From an uncultured Muribaculaceae bacterium (GTDB lineage Bacteria; Bacteroidota; Bacteroidia; Bacteroidales; Muribaculaceae), in the NCBI GenBank assembly GCA_910587185.1, contig CAJULY010000009.1:55025-119024 (forward strand): a stretch of DNA of 64,000 bases. The letters are read 5' to 3'. Each line of letters opens with the position of its first letter. The first letter of the stretch is position 1. A model generated the notes under the pieces. It was not told the DNA's origin. It saw nothing but the letters and a program-made list of their open reading frames with translations, and did no database searches. Shown in pieces: positions 50,701 to 58,431 of the stretch. The position numbers were made by a program, and so were the translations under genes.

Positions 50701-51275
50701 TTGGGAATCGCCGTCTCTTTTTTCTCCGGCGTCTCTTCCTCCGAGGGCGGCATTATGAGGTAATTGGCTCTCAGCGAATCGACTTGCACCAGATTGGCGC
50801 GTGTCCCGCAGAGATCCACGTCATAGATCGATATGTCGCCTTTCGCGAGAGCCGCGAGATTGATTCCTCCCGAAAATCTTTTGATGAAAAGAAGCGAGTC
50901 GGCATCAGCGGGCAGTGTCGCCCGCACGCTGTCCGGCAGGTCGCGGAGTGCGCGGCTCGTGATTCCCAGCGAATCGACATCGACGCTGAAGCGCGGGAAC
51001 GTGTGCCAGAACGTAAGTTCCACCCGTCGGGCGTTTACGTCGGCTATGAGATATTCGCTCGCATACTTGTTGACGAGCGGCGTGAGCTTTTCCGGAGTCA
51101 GAATCCACACTATGAGCGAGATGACAAGCGCTATGAGCAGCGCCACGGTCGTTACCGCGGCTCCGAGCCAGATGAGAATCCTCGCCCATAGGGGGCGCCG
51201 TTTCTTTTTCTTTTTTTTATCCGGTTCGCTTTCCGGAGCCTGTTCCGGCGGCTGTATGTTGGTGTTTTCAGTCAA
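47721..51275 (-). CDS. AsmA/TamB-like envelope protein
   Basis: An 1184-residue protein of the AsmA class, long beta-rich bridges thought to carry phospholipids between membranes. The N-terminus is polybasic (KKKKKKRRPLW), followed by one helix at about 31-55 (ILIWLGAAVTTVALLIALVISLIVWIL), so nearly all of it is periplasmic. The C-terminal region (about 880-1110) has the AsmA_2-like pattern of short strands (LNLALKISGDSLQLLDNETFRTIAKWMLFKKK). It ends in a run of lysines. The start is TTG at 51275; no in-frame ATG precedes the helix. Confidence 0.82.
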   Translation of the reverse strand: MTENTNIQPPEQAPESEPDKKKKKKRRPLWARILIWLGAAVTTVALLIALVISLIVWILTPEKLTPLVNKYASEYLIADVNARRVELTFWHTFPRFSVDVDSLGITSRALRDLPDSVRATLPADADSLLFIKRFSGGINLAALAKGDISIYDVDLCGTRANLVQVDSLRANYLIMPPSEEETPEKKETAIPNISINSFTIADGLVARFRIPADSLDCTLGLHRAQLADSSSHGQPLYTLTATGDAAASLAMLKIPSTPFGIDGNIQWESKKPMQIGLSDFRLRVGEVEAKFSTRIDVTDDLTVHEFTADIPEVRLMKIIELVPGEYVEALKPLDTDLSLQLKAKLLKPYIVSSPELPSAEISFKADAKRLVFGRLNLSRLKFDMEATVDLANPDASHISINAVEAMGKAMDFKLKASIDHPVSDPSVQGNFEGTLTVQNLPQQLLERLPCAIRGTLRGKAEVKTRLSYLSPKLFHKAKIDGEITLDDFRMAMTDGTLDSYIRHGVFRFGSSSSITVKDHLIDSMLTASLTIDTMAVATPEMTLSGRELSAGVGARNIRTSSDTSQINPIGATIHGERIMLRSDSDSIRVRLRDARISASLQRYEGKGRSPLLKATVNSGAIMFADRYNRAILRDGQASFTVHPKSRPVMSARRQARFDSLAMLHPDLSADSVMGLMRKQARQAMAEYDRQRLGREDITVDLDKPMRNLLLRWNASGSLKARRVRVFTPYFPSRNTLTGLDLTFSTDSIVLAETKLRIDNSDFTLNGAIHNLRRALTSRHGSPYKLDFNVKSDTIDVNHLMATMIRGAVFADKVAAGVTEGMSDSESEELLQRQLDSQLPDTARRTAVLIPSNITANFSLHANHVLYSNLWLHGLDGLVEIYDGALNLDRLKAYTNIGAVNFSALYSAPTADALSLAAAVRIKRLNLRSVLDMMPQIDSLLPLLGEVRGIVDADMALTTELDSLMDLRLNTLNLALKISGDSLQLLDNETFRTIAKWMLFKKKDRNLIDHMDVELAIHDGFIDLYPFIFDMDRYRLGVRGSNDANFNLNYHVAVIKSPIPFKFGINIKGTPEKMKIRLGKARINEKTVAESRRLTDTVRVNLINEITQAFRRGIRSTGMRGLRLNDGRTPGSGARNEAAEEDRFTHADSIVLIQQGLIERPAGFIMPGDTIKTEPAPAKKKKKKK

Positions 51276-51314
51276 TTTGGTGTCTTTTGGTGAGTTCTTT
51301 CTGAAGGATAAGGG

Positions 51315-52079
51315 TTATCGGTTTTCTTTCGACGGCGGAATCTGCGGCGAGCGCACAGTCACATGGAAGCAGGGCTGCTTTATCTCATACTTGACCCAGC
51401 ATTTTCCCTCCTCGCGCATGGCGTATAACACCTCGGCCAGAACGCCTTTCAGCTCTTCGGCCGAATGTGTCTTTTCCGTCGCATCCACTGCGAATCTGAC
51501 GTAGGATATATCCACTGTCGTCCCTAACTGATGGACCGACGAATCTACTGCGTTTCCATTGGCGCGGCGCAGCCGTCTGACGGTTTCCGGAGTGCGGAGC
51601 ACGCTCGTGACCTTTATCCGGTACTTGCCTCCCCCGCGAGCAGCCAGGGTGTCGTTGAAGCGGCGTCCTATCTCGTGGAGCATTGCGGCTCCCTCGGGAA
51701 TCATGTAGGGGCGCGAATAGGTCAGTTCCTCGACGTAGAAATCCGCGCACGGAGTGACCTTCACCAGCGGGCGCCGGGTGACCAGATGTGAGCGAGTGTC
51801 GGAAATCGGCTCTATGCCAATGCGTTCAGCCTCCGCCCAGTGAACGAAATTGCTGTCGTTGAACACCTCGTCAGGTCGCCCTATGCGGTTGAACGTCAGC
51901 TTCGTGTTAGGTTCAGGCATCTCGAGCAGCGGATGATTGTAGGGGCTGACGCTGTCTTCCTCGAGCTGACGCACCTCTTTAGGATCTATCGGCTTGATAG
52001 TCACTTTCTCTTTGTTGTCGTGGGAGCAGCTGGCAAGGGCAATTCCCGCGATTATGATGGTATATAGCAGTTTACGCAT
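51315..52079 (-). CDS. DUF5715 lipoprotein, M15 peptidase-like
   Basis: A 254-residue lipoprotein; ATG 52079 gives the signal peptide MRKLLYTIIIAGIALASC (lipobox LASC). The core has the pattern of zinc D,D- or L,D-carboxypeptidases of family M15: TSVLRTPETVRRL (Arg162), SSVHQLGTTVDIS (His183, Asp190) and CFHVTV (His239). The usual Glu-x-Trp-His is not seen, so activity is uncertain. It lies 39 bp before the AsmA gene in the same orientation. It may trim peptidoglycan peptides. Confidence 0.75.
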   Translation of the reverse strand: MRKLLYTIIIAGIALASCSHDNKEKVTIKPIDPKEVRQLEEDSVSPYNHPLLEMPEPNTKLTFNRIGRPDEVFNDSNFVHWAEAERIGIEPISDTRSHLVTRRPLVKVTPCADFYVEELTYSRPYMIPEGAAMLHEIGRRFNDTLAARGGGKYRIKVTSVLRTPETVRRLRRANGNAVDSSVHQLGTTVDISYVRFAVDATEKTHSAEELKGVLAEVLYAMREEGKCWVKYEIKQPCFHVTVRSPQIPPSKENR

Positions 52080-52200
52080 GATGAATTGTGGCGGAGCAGA
52101 AAGATCGTTTGACAGTTGGAAAAAGAGCCTACTCCGCAACTTGAGTGTAAAGTTACAACTTTTCCGCCAAATAACCCACCCCCGTCCTCCGGAAAATGCC

Positions 52201-52275
52201 CTGTCCGCCCCGTCCGACTCGTCTGACCTGTCCGACTTTGTCCGCCCCGTCCAATCCGTCCAATTCGCCTAATCC
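52201..52275. repeat. 9-bp tandem repeat array, GC-rich grading to AT-rich
   Basis: About eight units, most in register: CGTCCGACT, CGTCTGACC, TGTCCGACT, TGTCCGCCC, CGTCCAATC, CGTCCAATT, CGCCTAATC. The units change from GTCCGAC-type to GCCTAAT-type along the array, linking the two forms seen elsewhere. It starts 4 bp past the GT4 stop. Confidence 0.8.
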
Positions 52276-52278
52276 CCC

Positions 52279-53352
52279 TCATTCGGAGTAAACTGCGAGA
52301 ATGGCGTCGAGGAATGAGCGGTACGACATCGAGCTGCGGAAATAGGCGCGTCCCGCCTCTCCCAACCGCCGGCGCATCTTGTAATCGGTGAGCACCGTGC
52401 GCAGCGCGGCGGCCAGAGCGTCGATATTGTCCGGAGGTGTCAGGAGACCCGTTTTGCCGTCGGTGATATATTCCGGCTGAGCACCGTTGTCAGAGGCGAT
52501 CACGCACACACCGCCCTGCATGAACTCCATAGGCGCCAGCGGACACGCTTCCCTGACGATCGACGGCGCAACCCCGATCGCCGCATGAGGGATGAGCGAG
52601 CGCACGCGGTCGGAAAAGCCGTAAAATCCTACGCGGTCGGCGATTCCGCACTCACGCGCCGCCTCAATCAGCTCCTTGTCGTAGTCAGCCGGTTTGCATG
52701 TCCCGACGAAGAGCATCATCCACCGCAGGTCGCGCACCTTTCCGAGAGCGCGGACAAGCGTCTCGCACCCCTTGGATTTGCGCACGCGGCCGGTGAACAT
52801 GATCAGCGGAGTCTTCTCATCGACTCCGAATCGGGCGTGAAGATTCTCCACTTCCGCCGCCGGGCTGTCGGGGATGCTGTTGTGGACGGTGAGGCATTTC
52901 TCGTCCGGCATCCACCGGTTGACGCTTTGCCACAGTCGGCGCCCAAGATCGCTGACGAAGATCATGCGGTGGAGCCGACGCATGGCACCGCGACGGTAAG
53001 GCATCGTGCGCGAGGCTCGGGCAATATGGCGTGTCAGAACCACCCGCGCTTTGCTCCCGCTGAGGTCGATAGCTTTCATCACGGCCGGAACCTGACCCGC
53101 GTCATGGACATGGACGACATCCGCATCCATCACGACCGGCGCGAGCATCCGGGCCGCTTTTCCGCTGAAAAATCCGCCGAGAGGAACAAGCGTGAAATCT
53201 ATGGCGCCTTTCAGCCGTGAGCTGACGGCGGCCGACGGTCGCGCCACGTAGCTGACCTCATGGCCTTCAGCCGAGAGGGCCTTGCCGAGGTCAAGAACAT
53301 ATTGTTCGGCACCGCCCCAAACCTTGCCGGGAAAAATCTGGACTATCTTCAT
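52279..53352 (-). CDS. Glycosyltransferase family 4
   Basis: A 357-residue GT-B enzyme transferring a sugar from a nucleotide donor. The N-terminus FPGKVWGGAEQYVLDLGKALSAEGHEVSY is typical of GT4. The donor-binding block is GFSDRVRSLIPHAAIGVAPSIVREACPLAPMEFMQGGVCVIASDNG, with the E-x7-E motif represented by EACPLAPME (first and last Glu). It overlaps the upstream LtaS-like gene by 4 bp and is the last gene of the envelope operon. Acceptor unknown; LPS core or a glycolipid is likely. Confidence 0.92.
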   Translation of the reverse strand: MKIVQIFPGKVWGGAEQYVLDLGKALSAEGHEVSYVARPSAAVSSRLKGAIDFTLVPLGGFFSGKAARMLAPVVMDADVVHVHDAGQVPAVMKAIDLSGSKARVVLTRHIARASRTMPYRRGAMRRLHRMIFVSDLGRRLWQSVNRWMPDEKCLTVHNSIPDSPAAEVENLHARFGVDEKTPLIMFTGRVRKSKGCETLVRALGKVRDLRWMMLFVGTCKPADYDKELIEAARECGIADRVGFYGFSDRVRSLIPHAAIGVAPSIVREACPLAPMEFMQGGVCVIASDNGAQPEYITDGKTGLLTPPDNIDALAAALRTVLTDYKMRRRLGEAGRAYFRSSMSYRSFLDAILAVYSE

Positions 53353-55346
53353 TGCGGTTTCTTTGTCGGGTTGACGGTTGCGCTATTGTTGCTCATACGT
53401 TTCAGATAGCTCTGGATGAAGGCTCTCGCCTTGCGGGTCATCGCGGCTTCCTCGGCAATTCCTTTGCCGGCGAGATTGTTTTTCAGCAATGGATCGCGCT
53501 TGTAGTTATAGAGAGCGGTGACGTTGCCCTCTTCGCCGTCGAGCTGCAGAAGCCAGTCGCCTTGAATGTATTGCGGTATTTTGTCCCAGTTGAAGGCCCA
53601 TGAATCCTCGGCAGGAGTGGCGAACAGATCTTTCCCGAATGCTATATAGGGGCGCTTGGCTCCCAGATAGTTGAGCATCGTCGGCATGATGTCGGTCTGC
53701 TGGGCGATCCCTTCCATGCGGCCGCGGGGCAGCTCGCCCGACGGATCGAAAATCAGGATGGGGACGCGGAAGCCGCCAAGATCGGTCTTATAGACGTCAT
53801 GGGTGCGTTTGGCGCTGGTATGGTCGGCGGTGAGAATGAAGATGGTGTTGGCATACCAAGGTTGCCGCGAGGCGGTCTCGAAGAAGCGGCGCAACGACAG
53901 GTCGGCGTAGCGGATGCATTTGTGAAGCGGGAAAAGCCCTTCGTCCTTAAGGGAATCCTTGTATTGCTCCGGGACGCGGAACGGATGGTGTGACGACAGC
54001 GTGAAGACCGAGGCGACGAAAGGCTGCCGCATCTCGCCTATCTTCGCCGCGAAGAACTGCAGGAACGGTTCGTCCCACACACCCCATGTCCCGTCGAACT
54101 GCGATTTGCCTCCGAAACGCTTGTCGGCATAGAATTCGTTCTGTCCGAAGTAGCTGTCAAATCCGGCCTGGTTTGTGAAGGCGTGGATGCCGAGCGATTC
54201 ATTGTCGGCGCCGTGGAAAAATGCTGACCTGTAGCCGAGCGGCTTCAGCTCCGAGGCTATCGAGTTGATGTCGTTGAGTGAATGTGACGAGGTCATGAAC
54301 GGGGTCCGCATGCGAGGAATCGAAGCGAGCACGGCGGGGGGTGCGTCAATGCTGAAATAGGTGTTGGCGAAGCTCTGCTCCCAGTAGGCGCTGACGTTCA
54401 GCAGCGAGTCGGTGAAGGGGGTGTAGCCCTTGTACTTTCCTCCGTCGAGATCCTTGTTCAGGCCGCCGATAAATTCCTGCGAGAGGCTTTCGACGATAAG
54501 GATGACCACGTTTTTGCCGCGGGGCGCAACGGTGTCGGCCGGTATGTGCAGCGGGCTGTAGATGGCGTCGAGTTCCTTGTCGGAGAAAAAGGTAGGCTCG
54601 GCCATCACGTGTTGCCCGGTCGTGCGCAGCAGGGAAAAAGGTGTGTTGAGGACGACGCCTGTCTCAACGGCTCTGCCGACATAACGCTGCGCGTAGCCTA
54701 CAGATATCGGCCGCGTGGCCGAGAGGAAAAGAAGAGCTCCTCTCATTCCGCTGACCGTCACATAGCCCATGACGACGAGGGCTACGCAATTGGTGATGTA
54801 ATAGTTGCGGCGCGGTTTGCCCGGCATCGCCGGATAGCGGTAAAGCTTGATGAATCCGTAGGTGAGGGCGGCAGCCAGAAGCACGAAGTACCAGTGCGAG
54901 AGCAGTTCGATGGCTCCGATTTTCAGGAGATTGCCCTCGCCCTGAAATTCCGTGAAAGTGGCCATCGTTGAACGTTGCAGACGGAAGGCGAAAAACACCG
55001 TGTCCGCGAGGTTGATCACCACACACAATGCGTTGACCGCCACATAGATCCATTTCGTCATCGCCTTGTACCATTTCTTCCCTTCCTTGGCGGCTACGGG
55101 CAGCAGATAAAGCAGAATGAAGAGGGCGTTGCTGTAGAAAATGGCCGATGAGTCGAAGCGCAGGCCTCCGATGAACATGGTGAAGGCGCTTTTCCATGTC
55201 AGCGAGTCGCTGAACACCGACCAGTTCTCCAATAGAAACGCTGCGCGGCAGATTGTATAGGCCGCATATATCCAGAAAAGGTTTATGAGCAGCCCTGCCG
55301 GAGTAGAGCGGAACACGCGCCGGATTTTCTCTCTGATTGTCGCCAT
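53349..55346 (-). CDS. LtaS-like sulfatase-fold transferase (second)
   Basis: A 665-residue inner-membrane protein of the lipoteichoic acid synthase/MdoB class. Five N-terminal helices (about 17-220) are followed by a periplasmic sulfatase domain. The metal site starts at VVILIVESLSQEF, the nucleophile region reads YFSIDAPPAVLASIP with Ser at the catalytic position, and further ligands are in WGVWDEPF, SSHHPF and LTADHTSA. In a Gram-negative it would add phosphoglycerol or phosphoethanolamine to a surface glycan. It follows its relative by 9 bp and overlaps the GT4 gene. Confidence 0.88.
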   Translation of the reverse strand: MATIREKIRRVFRSTPAGLLINLFWIYAAYTICRAAFLLENWSVFSDSLTWKSAFTMFIGGLRFDSSAIFYSNALFILLYLLPVAAKEGKKWYKAMTKWIYVAVNALCVVINLADTVFFAFRLQRSTMATFTEFQGEGNLLKIGAIELLSHWYFVLLAAALTYGFIKLYRYPAMPGKPRRNYYITNCVALVVMGYVTVSGMRGALLFLSATRPISVGYAQRYVGRAVETGVVLNTPFSLLRTTGQHVMAEPTFFSDKELDAIYSPLHIPADTVAPRGKNVVILIVESLSQEFIGGLNKDLDGGKYKGYTPFTDSLLNVSAYWEQSFANTYFSIDAPPAVLASIPRMRTPFMTSSHSLNDINSIASELKPLGYRSAFFHGADNESLGIHAFTNQAGFDSYFGQNEFYADKRFGGKSQFDGTWGVWDEPFLQFFAAKIGEMRQPFVASVFTLSSHHPFRVPEQYKDSLKDEGLFPLHKCIRYADLSLRRFFETASRQPWYANTIFILTADHTSAKRTHDVYKTDLGGFRVPILIFDPSGELPRGRMEGIAQQTDIMPTMLNYLGAKRPYIAFGKDLFATPAEDSWAFNWDKIPQYIQGDWLLQLDGEEGNVTALYNYKRDPLLKNNLAGKGIAEEAAMTRKARAFIQSYLKRMSNNSATVNPTKKPQ

Positions 55347-55355
55347 GATTGTCTG

Positions 55356-57197
55356 TTATCCGAGTTTGTCTATGTAATCGTAGAGTATCTGAAGTATAGC
55401 CTTGCCGCGCCGCTCGCGGGTCTCGTCGCCGGTATTGTTGACCGGTTGGCCGCTGACGTTGTCATAGTCTGTGTGGCCGCTTTCGTCCGTGAAAAGAAAA
55501 CCGTTGATATATGTGTGCATGGCCGAAGGAGTCGTGTAGGTTTCCGCCAGTACGTCGCGGCTGAAAACGTATTTGTCGTGAGGCAGTCCGAGCTGCCCCA
55601 GCAGGATCGCGGCCATGTCTGTCTGGTTCATCAGGGTGTCGATTTTCATCGGTCCTTTCACTGCGCCGCCGGTCAGGAGCAGGGGGATATGGGCGTATTT
55701 CGCGCGGCTCTCCGGAGTGCCGGGGCGGTTCAGGCTATGGTCGGCGACAATGATGACGAGCAGATTGTCCCATGCCCGCGACCCCTTGAGCTTATCCATG
55801 AACTCGCCGAGCGACGCGTCGGTATAGGCCATCGAATTGTCCGCGTCATCCTTCAGACGGCGGTAGGGCACAACGAACGGCTCGTGTGAGCTGAGAGTCA
55901 GTGCCGAGATCAGCCACGGTGTCTTGTCCGCGCTCTTTTTTTCAATAATGTCATAGAGCATCCGGAACATCTCGTGGTCATGAAAGCCCCATTTGCATTT
56001 CGAAGCGCTTCGGGGAAATGCGTTCTGGTCAACGAGTTCGTTGTGGCCCGCTGCAAGAAAGAACTCCGACATGTGCATGACCGTGAGGTCGCTGGCATGC
56101 ACGGCGGTTGTGTCATAGCCTTTTTCCCGCAGGTCTCTGGTCCACGCGGGCAGATTGGGAAGCTTGCGGCTGTGGCGTATGATGCTGGTCGTAGGCTGCC
56201 CGGGCAGTCCGCAGAAAATGGCGGGTTGTGCGCGGTCGGTCCTGAACGAGCTCGAGACGCAGTTGGTGAACAGCACCCCCTCCTCGCAGAGGCGGTTGAA
56301 ACAGGGGGTGACCTCCTCGCGGCCGCCGATGGCGCCGCAGAATTCCGCCCCGAAGCTTTCCCAGATGATCGTCAGTATATTCGGGGTTGCGGTGTTCAGC
56401 AGTTTCAGTCGCGGCGTTCCCGTCACCGGAAAGAGCGGAGCGGTTATTCTCTCGGCTTCTTCATCGTCGAAGGCGCGGAAATGGCCGCGATATTCGTTTC
56501 GGGTGCTTAAGGAATATATCAGGTTATAGGCCGGGTTGAGTGCCCAGTGGTTCAGAAACGTGACCGGGCTGAAATATGCCACGCTCGGATTGTTGGGCCT
56601 GATTCTCAGACCGCGGATTATTATGAAGCACACTCCGACTCCCGCGATGAAAAGCAACGGCCCCGCGATATAGCTCCACCAGCGCAGAGGCGCTTCCGAT
56701 GAATGGAGTTCAGCCGTTTCGCTGATTAAGTCGCCACCGGCGAAAAATATACCCGACAGGAAGAGCCATGAGACAAGGGCCGTGAGCACATAACCTGTGC
56801 TGACACTTGCGATCACGCTTTTCGGATGTTTCAGATAGATAAAGATCGATGATTCTATTTTCGAGCCCCAGAAACTGTAGAGCACCGCGTCACCCAGACT
56901 TATGACGGCCACAGTCAGAGCGGCGAGAATATTGTAGGGGAGCATCATCGCGGAGAGGTTCGATGACGGGAAAAGAAAATGTATCAGACCGAGAATCAGC
57001 GGGACGGCGCAAAGATAGCTCGCGACTATCGCATCGGTGACAAATCCGTGGCGAATGACCTGAAGATAAGATGAGAAGGTGATTTTTTCAGGACAGCTCT
57101 CCCGGTTGAGGAATAGGAAAAGCGGTTTCTGTATGAGGATGAAAAACAGCACGCACCAACACCAGAATGCGGCTACGAATAAAATATATTCTGTCAT
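55356..57197 (-). CDS. LtaS-like sulfatase-fold transferase (first)
   Basis: A 613-residue relative of the next gene. ATG 57197 (MTEYILFVAAFWCW) overlaps the GT9 stop as ATGA; longer frames run back into the GT9 gene and are not real. Five N-terminal helices precede the sulfatase domain: metal site NILTIIWESFGAEF, nucleophile region SSSFRTDRAQPAIFCGLPG with Thr in the catalytic position, then LSSHEPFVVP and VIIVADHSLN. This subtype uses RTD(K/R), unlike its neighbour's SID. Probable role: decorating an envelope glycan with phospho-alcohol groups. Confidence 0.88.
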   Translation of the reverse strand: MTEYILFVAAFWCWCVLFFILIQKPLFLFLNRESCPEKITFSSYLQVIRHGFVTDAIVASYLCAVPLILGLIHFLFPSSNLSAMMLPYNILAALTVAVISLGDAVLYSFWGSKIESSIFIYLKHPKSVIASVSTGYVLTALVSWLFLSGIFFAGGDLISETAELHSSEAPLRWWSYIAGPLLFIAGVGVCFIIIRGLRIRPNNPSVAYFSPVTFLNHWALNPAYNLIYSLSTRNEYRGHFRAFDDEEAERITAPLFPVTGTPRLKLLNTATPNILTIIWESFGAEFCGAIGGREEVTPCFNRLCEEGVLFTNCVSSSFRTDRAQPAIFCGLPGQPTTSIIRHSRKLPNLPAWTRDLREKGYDTTAVHASDLTVMHMSEFFLAAGHNELVDQNAFPRSASKCKWGFHDHEMFRMLYDIIEKKSADKTPWLISALTLSSHEPFVVPYRRLKDDADNSMAYTDASLGEFMDKLKGSRAWDNLLVIIVADHSLNRPGTPESRAKYAHIPLLLTGGAVKGPMKIDTLMNQTDMAAILLGQLGLPHDKYVFSRDVLAETYTTPSAMHTYINGFLFTDESGHTDYDNVSGQPVNNTGDETRERRGKAILQILYDYIDKLG

Positions 57198-58204
57198 TTG
57201 TCGATCTTTTTCATGATTTCGGAAGCGATGAAATCCGGTGCCATTCCATACATGCACTTCAGATTGCCGCGGGGACATTTTGGAGTCCCGGCCACCGAAC
57301 AGGGCTGGCACTCGGGCGCCGGAACGAGTCGCAGCCATCCTGCGGAGTCCTGCCGATAAGGGGTGAAACCGCATTCAGGTGTGGTCGCCCCCCATATCGT
57401 TATGACCGTAGCGCCTGCAAGCGACGCCAGATGCTGGTTGGCGGAATCCATGCTGACCATCGCCTTCATCTGCGACATTAGCGCGAGCTCCTCCTCTATG
57501 GCGAATTCTCCTGCTACCGAATGACATCCCTTCGTCGCCTCCGACCATCCCTTCAGGATCTCCGCCTCCTTGCCGCGGCCGCCGAAAAGATAGACGTTGA
57601 GGCCCTTCTCGCAGAGTTTTTCGACAACGCGGCGCATCATCTCCGGCGGATAAGTCTTGGTATAATAGCGCGCGAACGGCGCAACTCCGACAGCCGGCTG
57701 CTCTATTTTCAGCGGAAGAGAAGCCGACGGAAGTTTCAGTGAACGGAATGTCAGGTCGAAATCCAGCCCCAGGCGCTTGAAGACATTGACATAGCGGCTG
57801 ATGAAATTCTCCTGGTTCTCTCTCGAACGGAGTGCCGTCCGCCTCCCGGCACGCTTTTTGTTGACCATGACGACGCGGACATTTCTCATCCTGAAATAAG
57901 AGTCGATAAGCCATGTCCGCAAAACGTTGTGAAGATCGGCTACGGACGTTGGCCTCAGACGCCCCAGTTCGCGGGCAAGACGGGTGACACCCGAAATCCC
58001 CGTGTATTTTTTAGGATCGACCGGATAGACATTTACGTTGGGAGGAGGCGCTATGAAAAGTCTGGCGAAAAATGGTCTTGTCACAACCGTAAATCTGATC
58101 TCGGGATACGCCGTTGCCGCCGAATAAATCACCGGTAGCGTCATGGCGACGTCGCCCAAGGCTGAAAAGCGCAGCACAAGTATGTGTTTCTTTTTCGCGG
58201 TCAT
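57194..58204 (-). CDS. Glycosyltransferase family 9 (heptosyltransferase-like)
   Basis: A 336-residue GT-B enzyme of LPS inner-core synthesis. The N-terminus ILVLRFSALGDVAMTLPVIYSAATAYP is the family hallmark, and the donor site has MVSMDSANQHLASLAGATVITIWGATTPECGFTPY. A Cys-rich end (PAPECQPCSVAGTPKCPRGNLKCMYGM) matches Bacteroidales members. It is the first protein gene of the envelope operon, directly downstream of the SRP RNA gene, whose promoter may also feed it. Confidence 0.92.
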   Translation of the reverse strand: MTAKKKHILVLRFSALGDVAMTLPVIYSAATAYPEIRFTVVTRPFFARLFIAPPPNVNVYPVDPKKYTGISGVTRLARELGRLRPTSVADLHNVLRTWLIDSYFRMRNVRVVMVNKKRAGRRTALRSRENQENFISRYVNVFKRLGLDFDLTFRSLKLPSASLPLKIEQPAVGVAPFARYYTKTYPPEMMRRVVEKLCEKGLNVYLFGGRGKEAEILKGWSEATKGCHSVAGEFAIEEELALMSQMKAMVSMDSANQHLASLAGATVITIWGATTPECGFTPYRQDSAGWLRLVPAPECQPCSVAGTPKCPRGNLKCMYGMAPDFIASEIMKKIDK

Positions 58205-58215
58205 CTATATAAACT

Positions 58216-58318
58216 GAAAAAGGGTAAGCTGACTACATCGCACCGCTACAACCCGGTACCGCTGCTTCGGTCAAGATCTGACGGAGTTCCCGGGGAGCTG
58301 GTCGTGTAGGACTTACCC
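58216..58318 (-). ncRNA. ffs: Signal recognition particle RNA (small bacterial type, 4.5S)
   Basis: A ~97-nt RNA on the minus strand that with Ffh directs nascent proteins to the membrane. The ends pair: 5' GGGTAAG (58318-58312) with CTTACCC (58228-58222), then TTTTTCAG ends transcription. The conserved domain IV frame is present: CTCCGTCAG, 11 nt, AGCAGCGGTA, the same spacing as in E. coli. Within those 11 nt the usual GGAA loop is replaced: the sequence is ATCTTGACCGA, giving a short U-A/C-G stem and a UUGACC loop. A perfect promoter precedes it. Confidence 0.88.
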
Positions 58319-58323
58319 GGCTG

Positions 58324-58355
58324 CAAAGATAGCAACTTTTTTCCATCCCTCCAAA
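58324..58355 (-). promoter_or_regulatory. Promoter of ffs
   Basis: The minus strand reads TTTG (58355-58352), 20 bp, TATCTTTG (58331-58324), the full consensus, ending 5 bp before the RNA. Confidence 0.88.
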
Positions 58356-58383
58356 TTTTTCCCCGACACTATCTCCCAAAATT

Positions 58384-58419
58384 ACCTAAGTTAGCTATTT
58401 TAGCTAACTTAGCTAAAAT
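58384..58419. repeat. 9-bp tandem repeat array that folds into a hairpin
   Basis: Units ACCTAAGTT, AGCTATTTT, AGCTAACTT, AGCTAAAAT in register. The middle units also form a palindrome, AAGTTAGCTA and TAGCTAACTT with a TTT loop, 20 bp past the GH92 stop, and may act as its terminator. Confidence 0.75.
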
Positions 58420-58431
58420 AGGAAGTTGGGA

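Noticed and set aside
53349..55346. Loss of the catalytic residue in the second LtaS-like protein (Ser instead of Thr).
   Set aside because: Ser in an SIDA/SIDALP context is, as I recall, the normal nucleophile motif of a related subtype, so this is not evidence of inactivation; only the pairing of two subtypes was kept as a finding.
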